Source of the DNA: Tritrichomonas foetus
Taxonomy: Eukaryota > Parabasalia > Tritrichomonadida > Tritrichomonadidae
DNA length: 64,000 nucleotides
Direction of reading: 5' to 3'
Assembly: GCA_001839685.1 (NCBI GenBank)
Contig: MLAK01000816.1
Span: 74,202 to 138,201, forward strand
In this document: one piece after another, positions 1-8,318 of the stretch
Position numbering within the stretch: the first letter of the stretch is position 1
Layout of the letters: each line of letters opens with the position of its first letter
Notes under the pieces: generated by a model
The model's input: only the letters and a program-made list of their open reading frames with translations
Databases searched by the model: none
Told to the model about the DNA's origin: nothing
Translations under genes and position numbers: made by a program

Positions 1-1
1 C

Positions 2-1168
2 TTGATGTGCTGTGAAAATTCCACAATCGAATCAGTGGAAGATATATCAGTACAAATTGGAGAAGGAGGGAGAGCCGAATTTATTGATGTTACAATTAGT
101 AATAGTGCAGATCCTGGCTTTGTTTTGATTGACGATGCTACAGGTGCTTTTGATGGAGTTAAAGTTACAAATGGGAAAGATTCTGCAGGTACAATAAAAA
201 ATGTGACAAATTTCAATTTTAAGAATTGCACATTTACTAATAACGCAGTTTTTGGACTGCTACTAAATGTTAATTCTACACCAACATTTGAACAGTGCTC
301 AGTCATCAATAATGGACAGGTAGGATTAGAAATAAACTCTTCAAATCCAACTTTAACAAACTGTACTATTAGTAAACATACTGATATTGGCCTTAGTTTA
401 AATGATGGCTCTGTACCAACAATAATCGGTGGCTCTGTCACAGAAAATGAACAAGGAGGAATAGTATGTAATGGAGCATCACCAACAATTAAAAATGTGT
501 TTATTGGTAATAATGGAAATGCTGGTATCTCTGGATTTGCAGGTTCTCAACCAGTTTTAGATCATTGTACAATTAAAGGAAATCAAATTGTCGGATGTCA
601 AGTTACAACTCCAAAAACTATCATTAGATTTAATAATACATCATTTGAAGATCACACTCGCTCTTGCGCTATCGTTGCAATTGATGAAGGTTCTGCTATT
701 TGTACACAATGTGTTTTCAGGAATTCTAAGATTTCTCATTTAGAAATAAGAAAAGGAGCAGCTGTTGCTTTATCACAATGCGATTTAACAGGAGCAATGT
801 CAGGAATAGGTGTACAAGTTCATAATAATGGATATTTTCATATGATTCAATCAATTATTCATGAGGAAACTAGAACAGGCCTTTTAATTGGTGGCGCTGG
901 TCATGCAGAAATTATTTCATCGACATTTTTAAAGTGCAATGATTTGGCTGTGTCAACATTAGAAGAAAGTACTACTGTAATACAAAATTCACTATTTGAT
1001 GGAGGTGAAATAGGAAATTGTGGGTTACAAATATGTGCAGGAACAGTAACAATATCAAACACAGTATTTAAAAACCTTCAACAAGGAATTGTTAAAGCCA
1101 ATCCTGCTATTTTGAATCACAACCAAGTTTCATTTGAAAACAATTCGAAAGACTTCATCGAAATATAA
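2..1168 (+). CDS. Right-handed beta-helix repeat protein, 3' part
   Basis: The frame is open from the left edge, so the N-terminus lies outside the window; the first ATG is at base 5 but need not be the start. About 388 residues are visible. They consist of short strands ending in Asn or Gly turns that recur about every 20-25 residues (for example NCTFTNNAVFGLLLN, QCSVINNGQVGLEIN, NCTISKHTDIGLSLN). This is the pattern of parallel beta-helix (PbH1, pectin-lyase fold) repeats. Proteins of this fold bind or process polysaccharide or act as structural or adhesive rods; nothing here picks out a catalytic site. No membrane segment is seen in the visible part. The stop is TAA at 1166-1168. The fold call is firm, the function is unknown. 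The C-terminal tip of the giant coiled-coil gene at 32118-38900 has a similar look, so a missing coiled-coil N-terminus is possible. Confidence 0.75.
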   Translation: MMCCENSTIESVEDISVQIGEGGRAEFIDVTISNSADPGFVLIDDATGAFDGVKVTNGKDSAGTIKNVTNFNFKNCTFTNNAVFGLLLNVNSTPTFEQCSVINNGQVGLEINSSNPTLTNCTISKHTDIGLSLNDGSVPTIIGGSVTENEQGGIVCNGASPTIKNVFIGNNGNAGISGFAGSQPVLDHCTIKGNQIVGCQVTTPKTIIRFNNTSFEDHTRSCAIVAIDEGSAICTQCVFRNSKISHLEIRKGAAVALSQCDLTGAMSGIGVQVHNNGYFHMIQSIIHEETRTGLLIGGAGHAEIISSTFLKCNDLAVSTLEESTTVIQNSLFDGGEIGNCGLQICAGTVTISNTVFKNLQQGIVKANPAILNHNQVSFENNSKDFIEI

Positions 1169-1339
1169 GATAACAAATGAAAACAAAATAATCTCTTTAT
1201 AAATATTGAAATATAATATACTTTTTCACCATATAAACATTATACTTTTTTTACTCACGAAATTGAAATTTCAAATTCATATAAATCATTTATTGACAGT
1301 TTTTTTCGTTCATGAATTCATTCCACTCTGAGAATAAAT

Positions 1340-1345
1340 TCATTT
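1340..1345 (+). promoter_or_regulatory. Candidate trichomonad initiator (TCATTT)
   Basis: TCATTT matches the trichomonad initiator TCA(+1)-Y-T-W. The predicted start base at 1342 is 35 nt before the ATG at 1377, longer than the usual 5-20 nt leader, so this is only a candidate. Confidence 0.35.
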
Positions 1346-1376
1346 AGTAAACTTTTGGTTACTCTTTCATGTATTC

Positions 1377-2195
1377 ATGATCAAAGCTGTCAGAAAAAAT
1401 CGATTTAATATGATGAAATGTGATCTAAAAAATCTTAAAATGAGAAAATCGCGAAAATTACAAAAAAAATTCAACGAAATTCTTGCTAATCATGGTGTCG
1501 GAACCGTGATACCTGACGACTTTGGTCCAGAAACAGATTATCTCAACGATATACCAAGCGACGATAAGCTTGTTCCAATTCATGATCCAGAATTAACCAT
1601 TTTGGAGCCCGTAACAGTTCAAAAACAGCCTCCAATGGAAGAACTGTCAAAGCAATACGCAAATCATCAGATGTATTTCCTTTTAAATTCGAAAATTATG
1701 AGTCCCGATCAATCCGAAGAAGACGGCAATTACGACGATAACGACGATAATGAAGAAGAAGAAGAAAGCGACGGCTTGCCAAAGGTTGATTTTCCAGGAA
1801 GAAACAGCAACGGCATATCCAGAAATAAAGGAAATTCAAATTCAAAGCAAAATTCTATGCCAGGTGAAGAACAATACGGAATCACAAACGCATTTGCTTC
1901 AGGTGAAGAACTAGAAAATGCAAAAAGGGACTTCGAAAAAGCTTATAATCAGATTTCTCGTGAGACGGAAATAAACGAGAAAATAAACGTCTGCTCAGCC
2001 AAATATTGTCTCGAAGCAGCTGTTCCTGGCTTCAAATACTGCGTGAGACACATCGGGTTTGATGAGGAAATTGATAATCAAGCTTTAATAAAGAGATGCA
2101 ACGCTCACATTGATGGACAACAGTGCTGTTGTCCAGTGTTCACGCATGACAACTTCTGCGTAGCGCACCAATACTTGTTCGTGCATAATGTGTGA
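1377..2195 (+). CDS. KANSL2/INO80D-like zinc-binding chromatin protein
   Basis: A 272-residue protein. The C-terminal 70 residues hold two copies of a Cys/His pattern, C-x4-C...YC-x2-H (CSAKYC ... YCVRH) and C-x5-CC...FC-x2-H (CNAHIDGQQCC ... FCVAH). This resembles the potential DNA-binding zf-C3Hc3H domain of KANSL2 and INO80D, subunits of the NSL acetyltransferase and INO80 remodelling complexes. The middle has a strongly acidic Asp/Glu run (about residues 115-135) and a Ser/Asn-rich stretch, usual for low-complexity linkers of nuclear proteins; the N-terminus is Lys/Arg rich. I start at ATG 1377 because an earlier ATG at 1369 closes at once; ATGs at residues 12 and 13 are alternatives. Family level is an inference from the paired zinc motif; the complex is not identified. 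Confidence 0.6.
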   Translation: MIKAVRKNRFNMMKCDLKNLKMRKSRKLQKKFNEILANHGVGTVIPDDFGPETDYLNDIPSDDKLVPIHDPELTILEPVTVQKQPPMEELSKQYANHQMYFLLNSKIMSPDQSEEDGNYDDNDDNEEEEESDGLPKVDFPGRNSNGISRNKGNSNSKQNSMPGEEQYGITNAFASGEELENAKRDFEKAYNQISRETEINEKINVCSAKYCLEAAVPGFKYCVRHIGFDEEIDNQALIKRCNAHIDGQQCCCPVFTHDNFCVAHQYLFVHNV

Positions 2196-2793
2196 ATTTA
2201 TGGAAATTCGGAGGTGTTTTTGATGAACAATAATAAAATGTACAGATTTTTATGGAATTCATCAATTTTTACGATTTTTTACGACATTTTTCTTCTATAT
2301 ATATATATATATATTTCACAATGAATGCTATTAGGATGTTGAAAATTAGATGAAAAAGAAGGAAATATTTTGGACGGAATGAAGCTCTTGCATACGTACA
2401 CTGTCTTATGAGTAAATTGAGATCTTTAATATCATTCACTTGGTAATATTTAAAAAGACTGATATGTATGGTGAAGTAATGAAGAAAAAACACACAAAAT
2501 AGAATCACATTTATAATAATCACACATTTATAATAATCACACATTTATAATAATCACACATTCATAATAATCACACATCATAATAATCACACATCATAAT
2601 AATCACACATCATAATAATCACACATTTATAATAATCATATATTTATATTAATCATATATTTAGAATAATAACACATTTATAATAATCAAGAATAATGAA
2701 ACATCAGGCTATTCCACAATCAGCACATAAAGATAAACAAAGTCTAATACAAAGTAATAAAGACAATCTTTTATATAATCTAAAAAAGTTATT
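2196..2793. other. Convergent intergenic region
   Basis: The 3' ends of the zinc protein and the oxysterol-binding protein face each other here. It holds a short TA microsatellite near 2295-2311 and the tandem array at 2504-2690; I see no gene. Confidence 0.7.
2504..2690. repeat. AT-rich minisatellite, 16/17-bp units
   Basis: About eleven head-to-tail units of CACACATTTATAATAAT (17 bp) and a 16-bp variant CACACATCATAATAAT, the right end degenerate. The two variants occur in blocks, as expected from local duplication by slippage. A 91-residue reading frame on the minus strand through it is a by-product. Confidence 0.85.
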
Positions 2794-4074
2794 CTATTGA
2801 GCGGGAACCTCCACATCGAGATTCTTCATCTCGTGTTGGATTTTTGCCTCTTTTTCTCTCTTTTTCCTTTCTTTCTCTTGTTTGTGATTCTCTTTCTTTT
2901 GGTGTTTCTCACCAGAAGCTCTGACTTTGGAGTCGTGCCTTTGGAGCTCCTCAACAAGTTGCTTCGCTTTATCTGCTTCATCCATGTTTCCGTTAATGAG
3001 CTTTGTTCGGTCAATTCTGAATCTGCAGTCAGAAGGAAGTAATTCATTATCGTCAAGGATTTCGAGTGGTCTGTGCGTGAGATCTCTTGAAATGTTCCAT
3101 TCAAGTTCACCATCGATATATACTTTGTCTGCGTAGTCTCCTGTAACCACCGATAAGAATTTCTTCTTTTCATCATATTTTCCTTTACATACACCACCAT
3201 AAATTGTTGTCACTCTTGGATGTTTCAATTCCTTGATTTTCTTGTTCTGTTTTGGATTAATTTTAATATGAGCTGTTAGATTATTTGTAACATCTCGAAT
3301 TTCAAGTGGTCCTTGAACTTTGACAATTCGATCACCTTTCAAAAGGCCTGTTACGCAAATTGTTGGAAATTCCCACTCATAAACTGTTCCATCAGCAAGT
3401 GTGAGTTTAGTATTACCTTTTTGCAAGATGTCAATTTGGAAGATTCCTTGGTCAATTTCAAAATTAAATTGTGCATCAACTTTCCACGAATTGTCAGGTG
3501 TCGTCAATTGTATGTTTGATACTGGTGGATGGTGGGATGTCTGTTCACCAAACATCATAATTCCATTCGACCACTTTCCAATGTATGTCTCACCGATTAC
3601 TGGATTCCATGGTTTTTTGGCTTGGAGGTAAAGATGAAATGGTGCAATCACACCAACAGTTATCATTGCAAGTCTTTTACTGTTGTCTGGCTCAGCGACT
3701 GCTTTTTCCATGAACGTTGTTGAGAGGAATGAGAAAAGATCTGCTGCTCTCTCAATAAAAGTACGTGGCTCGCTGTATCCAACAGGGAAGCTGAAACGAG
3801 TAACATCCATCGAAAAGATGGCCATCGTAAATTTTTTGATTAATTTCCAGTTCAGTTGCCTTTCAAAATCTTGTTCCTCTTTAGACATAGGTTTGACTCC
3901 TTCTTTTGAGTTGTGGTTAATTGCCTTATCGCGTTCTCTCGCATAATCTGTATCGGCTGGGTTTAATTCTTGTCTGGTGACGTTTGCGTAAGATGAATTG
4001 TAATATTTTCGACCTTCGAGTGATCCAACATGATCGTTTTGTTGTGGTGCTTCGCTTCTTCTACAAAGAGCCAT
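2794..4074 (-). CDS. Oxysterol-binding protein-related protein (ORP/OSH), short form
   Basis: A 426-residue lipid-transfer protein. It carries the family signature EQTSHHPPVS at about residues 176-185 and upstream KKPWNPVIGETY, both of the OSBP-related ligand domain that binds sterol and, in many members, PI4P and exchanges lipids at membrane contact sites. The domain fills residues about 75-370. There is no PH domain, no FFAT motif that I recognise and no membrane segment, so it is a short ORP like yeast Osh4-7 and probably cytosolic. The last 50 residues are a highly charged Lys/Glu helix. The start is the only ATG before the conserved part other than one near residue 63, and it is fused to a perfect initiator (TCATTATGG). 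Intronless. Confidence 0.96.
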   Translation of the reverse strand: MALCRRSEAPQQNDHVGSLEGRKYYNSSYANVTRQELNPADTDYARERDKAINHNSKEGVKPMSKEEQDFERQLNWKLIKKFTMAIFSMDVTRFSFPVGYSEPRTFIERAADLFSFLSTTFMEKAVAEPDNSKRLAMITVGVIAPFHLYLQAKKPWNPVIGETYIGKWSNGIMMFGEQTSHHPPVSNIQLTTPDNSWKVDAQFNFEIDQGIFQIDILQKGNTKLTLADGTVYEWEFPTICVTGLLKGDRIVKVQGPLEIRDVTNNLTAHIKINPKQNKKIKELKHPRVTTIYGGVCKGKYDEKKKFLSVVTGDYADKVYIDGELEWNISRDLTHRPLEILDDNELLPSDCRFRIDRTKLINGNMDEADKAKQLVEELQRHDSKVRASGEKHQKKENHKQEKERKKREKEAKIQHEMKNLDVEVPAQ

Positions 4075-4079
4075 AATGA
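4074..4079 (-). promoter_or_regulatory. Initiator TCATTA overlapping the ORP start codon
   Basis: Read on the minus strand, TCATTA runs straight into the start codon (TCATTATGG), giving a predicted 3-nt leader. The 16 bases ending here (4089 down to 4074, AATTTTCACATCATTA) are identical to those at the cathepsin promoter at 26525-26540. Confidence 0.6.
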
Positions 4080-5374
4080 TGTGAAAATTTGATGCGCTTT
4101 TGAGTCATAAAATGATGATGTGATTCCATTTGATGCTTTTTTTCTTTCAAATTTAATCACGGTTTTGAGAGTTTCTCAAACAAAGCAAACTTTTTGAATC
4201 AAATAAGGATGATAATTCTTTATTTAAATTTCAGAAATATTTCAATTACTGTTTTATAAATTTCACTTTTTTAACCTACAGTTGTAAAATTTTTGACCTC
4301 ATGGTTATATTTGTCTTTTCAACGCAACACAAATTTTCAATTATTTTTATTTTCTAAAATTTAATAAAGATTTCTCATCATGATTAAATCAGAGATGATG
4401 CAGTAAGTATCAAATTAGTTTCCTAATTCACATATCAGATGATGAAAATGAAAGAAATTAAAGGGAGAGGAGAGAAAACTAATTGATATTCGCTCGTTAT
4501 TTCCATTTTTCATCATTAAATCAAACTTCAAGTAATTATAACAAAAAGTGCAACTATGCTTTGAAAATTTTCTATGTATTCACTTTTTGTTTTAATGTTT
4601 GGGATAAATTTAAGAAATTCTAAAATATCGCAAAAAATATATTCATGTGTATGTACATTCAATTATTGTAAAGGAATGGCCACTGGAAGATTTTTGCGGG
4701 TTTATCGATTTAGCCGATTAAAATCACGATTATATTGGAAAAATTCAAAAACTCTTTAAAAAAATTTGATGACGATAAGTTTTCAATGTAAATGGGTTTA
4801 TCATTGAATGTATTCTATATAATTTATTTTAACTGTTAATATCTTAATAAATAAACGATTTTTCTTGGATTTACAGAAGGTAATAGTTATTATATGACAT
4901 TTTAATATGAATCTATAATTAAAAATTAGTATTAACCTTTAATGGCGGAAATAAACATTTTTTTTGTTTTTATAATCAAATTCAGGGATTTATTTTGAGT
5001 TCCATTGAATTTTCAATCAAACTTTCTGTCTAACATTTTTGCCATAAACGCATAGAGTCTCCAATTCATTGCATACCTTCCAAACTCCAAAAATTAAAGA
5101 AAACTATCTTTTGGTTCTTTATATATAACCTCAATTGTGAGAATATATTTATTTTTTGTCTCAGTCATCGTCAATGAGTCCTTGGAGATTTGAGTTTTAA
5201 CATATAAATATGCTTTATATATTTATTTTCAATCAAGTATTAGAAATACTGTTGGTCAGTTCAAATCATTAATCCATTGGTCAAAAAAGTACAATTTATC
5301 ATGAATTTTCCATATAATAATGAAAAGATAATAATTTATCATTTTTATTTGAGAAAGTTTGTTAAGACAGTTTA
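4080..5374. other. AT-rich intergenic region
   Basis: About 1.3 kb between the ORP start and the ankyrin gene end. A 61-codon open frame at 4574-4759 has no recognisable composition or motif; I see no RNA gene or repeat array. Confidence 0.6.
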
Positions 5375-7088
5375 TTATTCTAAAATACCATGTTGACGAA
5401 AAATATTCACAATATCATCATATCCTTTATCTATCGCAATTGATAAGGGGACTTCATGAATTGGGTTGAGAATGTTTTGGAAATTCATTACATTTGCATT
5501 AATATTTGGATGGCTGAGAAGAATATCAACAATTTTGGCAAATCTACATTGACATGCGAAATGGAGCGGTGTATCTTTAATATTTATCAAACACCTTTAA
5601 AAATAAAATAAAACAATATCATCTTCAGCATTGATATTGGTTTTTTCATGCTTAGTCAGTATTTCTACTATTTCTATATGCCCGCTGTAACAAGCGTAAT
5701 GAAGAGGGGTCCGATATATAATATTCAATAATGCCATATATAATCATAAAAGTAACTAATATTTTTAATATTCACATCAATATTTGGATGATTAGCAAGA
5801 ATTGCTACTGTGACAGCATTTCCAACATTAGCAGCCATCTGAAGAGGAGTTTCTTCATCTTCATTTTGCATATTAACATCAATTCCGTCAATACTTAACA
5901 GGAGTTTCACCAGTTCGTTGTTTCCAGTAGTGGCTGCACAATGAAGAGCCGACAAATAAATCAACTATTACAAACACCATTTTCATTTTTCATATTAATG
6001 TCGAAATTAGGAAGTTCAATCATAAAATTGATAAGATCAATCATACTGTTTGTACAAGCACAATGCAGAAACTCGCAATTAAATAACCCATCTATTATTA
6101 GTTTAGGATTATTATGAACAAAATCAATCAAAAAATGAAAATTATAGAATTTGATACTAGAGATCAGACACTTCTCAGTGTATTCAAGGGAGAAAGTATC
6201 ATGAAGATAAGTAACTATTTCATTTCGATGATATTCTATTCCCTTGATTAAAGAATCTTCATCAAATTCTACTTTTAAGTCTTCCAACATATGAATAATA
6301 TCATAACTTCCTCCAGCAACTGCAAACAAAGGTAAATTCGAAGTAATTTTCGCATGATTTACAGTTAGATATTTGAATATCTTCATTGATTGAAAGAATG
6401 CTGCATACTCATATAAGGTAGGATTATTGAAAATAAACCAATTTGATTCAAATGTTGATTTTGTAAGTTTATCATCGATGCTTTTATTTGTCTGTGAAAT
6501 GTATTCAATGAATTCCTCAACATTATCTTCTCTTATCAATTCAGCAATCTTTTCATCACTGTGATTTAATTCTCTTTTCCTTTTAAAGTCCTCATCTGAT
6601 AAAGAAGAGTTATCTGGTATAAATTGATAAAGCAAAGTAGTTTCCTCGAAAAAGTCTGGATCAAGATCCCGAAATTCTGGAAGAAAGTATTTAAATTTAT
6701 AGAAATCACTATACTTTTTCATAGTTTGAAGATCAATGCATCTATTTTCAAATAATTTTAGAAGTGTGTATCTATTCCAAAAGAAAATTGAATAAACTTC
6801 ATGCGAACAGAATGTATTTTGAATTTGTTCTTTGTATGAAAGAATGATATCATTAATTAGATTAAATTTATCATTACATATATAGATAAGTCTTTGTAAC
6901 ATATGTAAGAATTGAGTAAATTTTATTTTGTCCTCCAATATATTTTCTTTGTTGACAATATTCTGAATTTCTTCCAATAGGCTATCATTGTCTTCAGTAT
7001 GTTGATCCAAAAGCATATCTTGAATTGTAATCATGTATTGAACGTTTTTTTCGAATACATTCATAAAATTGTGCAGATATACCTCCAT
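5375..7088 (-). pseudogene. Ankyrin-repeat protein of the trichomonad type, interrupted three times
   Basis: The first segment, 7088 to 5961 (375 residues), is a helical N-terminal region followed by degenerate repeats of the kind (DUF3447-like) common in trichomonad ankyrin proteins, ending in NFDINMKNENG. It then hits TGA. Ankyrin repeats continue in other phases: about 5957-5725 (SALHCAATTGNNELVKLLL, then ETPLQMAANVGN), 5713-5600 (RTPLHYACYSGHIEIVEIL) and about 5587-5375 (DTPLHFACQCRF, ending GILE-stop). All interruptions are AT-rich extra bases at the junction just before a TPLH-type helix, leaving repeat cores intact. The continuation frames start at TTG, not ATG. Simple reading is a decaying member of a large gene family. 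None of the gaps shows the ACTAACACACAG 3' splice element known from trichomonads, but very short unusual introns cannot be excluded. Confidence 0.65.
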
Positions 7089-7212
7089 GATAGACTACAT
7101 CAAACGAACATGGTCAATATTTAACAACAATGGTCAATTAACCAAATTCATAAAAAAATCTATAGATAATGAGAGAGAAAAAAATCAATTACATAATCAA
7201 CTATATAACGTT

Positions 7213-7884
7213 TTATTCAAATTTGAAACAGTTGAAATCAAACTCCGACAAATCCTTTAAAATGATAGTTGGATGAGCATCATACTCAGCCAGAGCCTTT
7301 TCCAGATCAAGCGATGGATCAGGCACCATGACAACCGGCATTCCAGCATTATTGGCGCATTTCACACCAGCTGGTGCATCTTCAAAAACCAAAATATTTT
7401 GCGGATCGTCAATTCCAATCTTTTTCATAGATTTCAAAAAGATTTCAGGGTTTGGCTTTCCGAGTGACACTTCATCGCCGCATGTAACGCCATCAAACTG
7501 ATCGAAAAATTCTTTGTGTGGATTTGTTTTCGTGCTGAAGTTGATTCTGTTGCTTCCTGTTGCAAGCGCAAGTGGAATTCCGCGAGTTTTGAAGCCGTTG
7601 ATCAAGCCTGGGGCGCCTGGAAAGAGCTTTGCATTACCTAATCGTTTCTTTAGAGCTTGGTCGATTCTGTCAATGATTTCTTCGTCAGAATATGACAATC
7701 CGTATTCATCTCTAATCCATGGTGCAGCCTCGAAGCCGCTTCTGCCCATCAGTCGTAAATGGAATTCGTGCGAAAGAGGATATCCAGTAGCCTCGTGCAT
7801 AGCATCGACAAAAATTGGTTCGGTGTCGAGTAAAAGACCGTCGATATCACAAACAACTCCTTTGATTGGATGTTCCCACAACAT
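7213..7884 (-). CDS. HAD-superfamily phosphatase, pseudouridine-5'-phosphatase-like
   Basis: A 223-residue soluble HAD hydrolase. Motif I is VVCDIDGLLLDTEP (nucleophile and acid Asp, residues about 11-13), motif II is ALATGSNR, motif III the Lys of GKPNPEIF, and motif IV VFEDAPAGVKCA. An alpha-helical cap lies between motifs I and II. The LLLDTE after the nucleophile, HKEFF before motif III and VVMVPD near the end resemble PUDP (HDHD1) and the yeast GPP/DOG group, which dephosphorylate small sugar or nucleotide phosphates; exact substrate is open. I start at ATG 7884 rather than the in-frame ATG at 7917, because the extra 11 residues (MIYFLIFQKAK) precede the usual family start and look like translated leader. 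Divergent from the Pol I gene. Confidence 0.88.
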   Translation of the reverse strand: MLWEHPIKGVVCDIDGLLLDTEPIFVDAMHEATGYPLSHEFHLRLMGRSGFEAAPWIRDEYGLSYSDEEIIDRIDQALKKRLGNAKLFPGAPGLINGFKTRGIPLALATGSNRINFSTKTNPHKEFFDQFDGVTCGDEVSLGKPNPEIFLKSMKKIGIDDPQNILVFEDAPAGVKCANNAGMPVVMVPDPSLDLEKALAEYDAHPTIILKDLSEFDFNCFKFE

Positions 7885-7915
7885 TTTTGCTTTCTGGAAT
7901 ATTAAAAAGTATATC

Positions 7916-8036
7916 AAATCTCGACTTTTTCAGTATTTATATAGTTTTCATTCAGAATTCACAACCATATAAATACTGAATTCTTGATGTAAGAATAATT
8001 AGTATTGAAATCTCGACTTTTTTTGGGATCATATAG
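7916..8036. repeat. Hairpin flanked by imperfect direct repeats
   Basis: AAATCTCGACTTTTT occurs at 7916-7930 and again at 8008-8022, and both copies are followed at the same distance by ATATAG, so about 29 bp is duplicated with a 92-bp period. Between them is an inverted repeat with 14-bp perfect arms, TTCAGTATTTATAT at 7929-7942 and its complement at 7967-7980, loop 24 bp. It lies in the shared promoter region of the phosphatase and Pol I genes. Confidence 0.7.
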
Positions 8037-8266
8037 TCAGATGTATTCAAATTTCATGATAGAATATTTTTTAATTGATTTATTGATGAACGATACTTGT
8101 AAAATACTCAATTTGATGATGAATTTTTCTGGCATCGATAATGGTCGACCAAATTCATTTTCTTATGAAATTTCATTTCACACTTCTCTCACTAAATAGA
8201 AATTCCATATCATATAGAGCCTATATCCAAGGAATATTTTTTTCAGATTTTAAAACCCCACAATTT

Positions 8267-8275
8267 TAACGGTTA
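8267..8275. promoter_or_regulatory. TAACGGTTA, candidate Myb site
   Basis: Contains the general Myb core YAACGG on the plus strand and, partly overlapping, TAACCG on the minus strand. It is 44 nt before the Pol I subunit ATG; no clear TCA-Y-T-W initiator is present there. Confidence 0.3.
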
Positions 8276-8318
8276 TTTTGAAAGGTCTGGTTGACCTCGA
8301 ATCAAGAACCATAAAAAC

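Noticed and set aside
2269..2544. 91-codon minus-strand frame with hydrophobic sequence
   Set aside because: Translation of TA microsatellite and AT-rich minisatellite; no coding character.
4574..4759. 61-codon frame in the 4-5 kb spacer
   Set aside because: No motif, no promoter element, AT-driven composition; a chance frame.
7885..7917. Upstream ATG of the HAD phosphatase (11 extra residues)
   Set aside because: The family starts near the second Met, and the extra residues look like translated leader; it stays possible.
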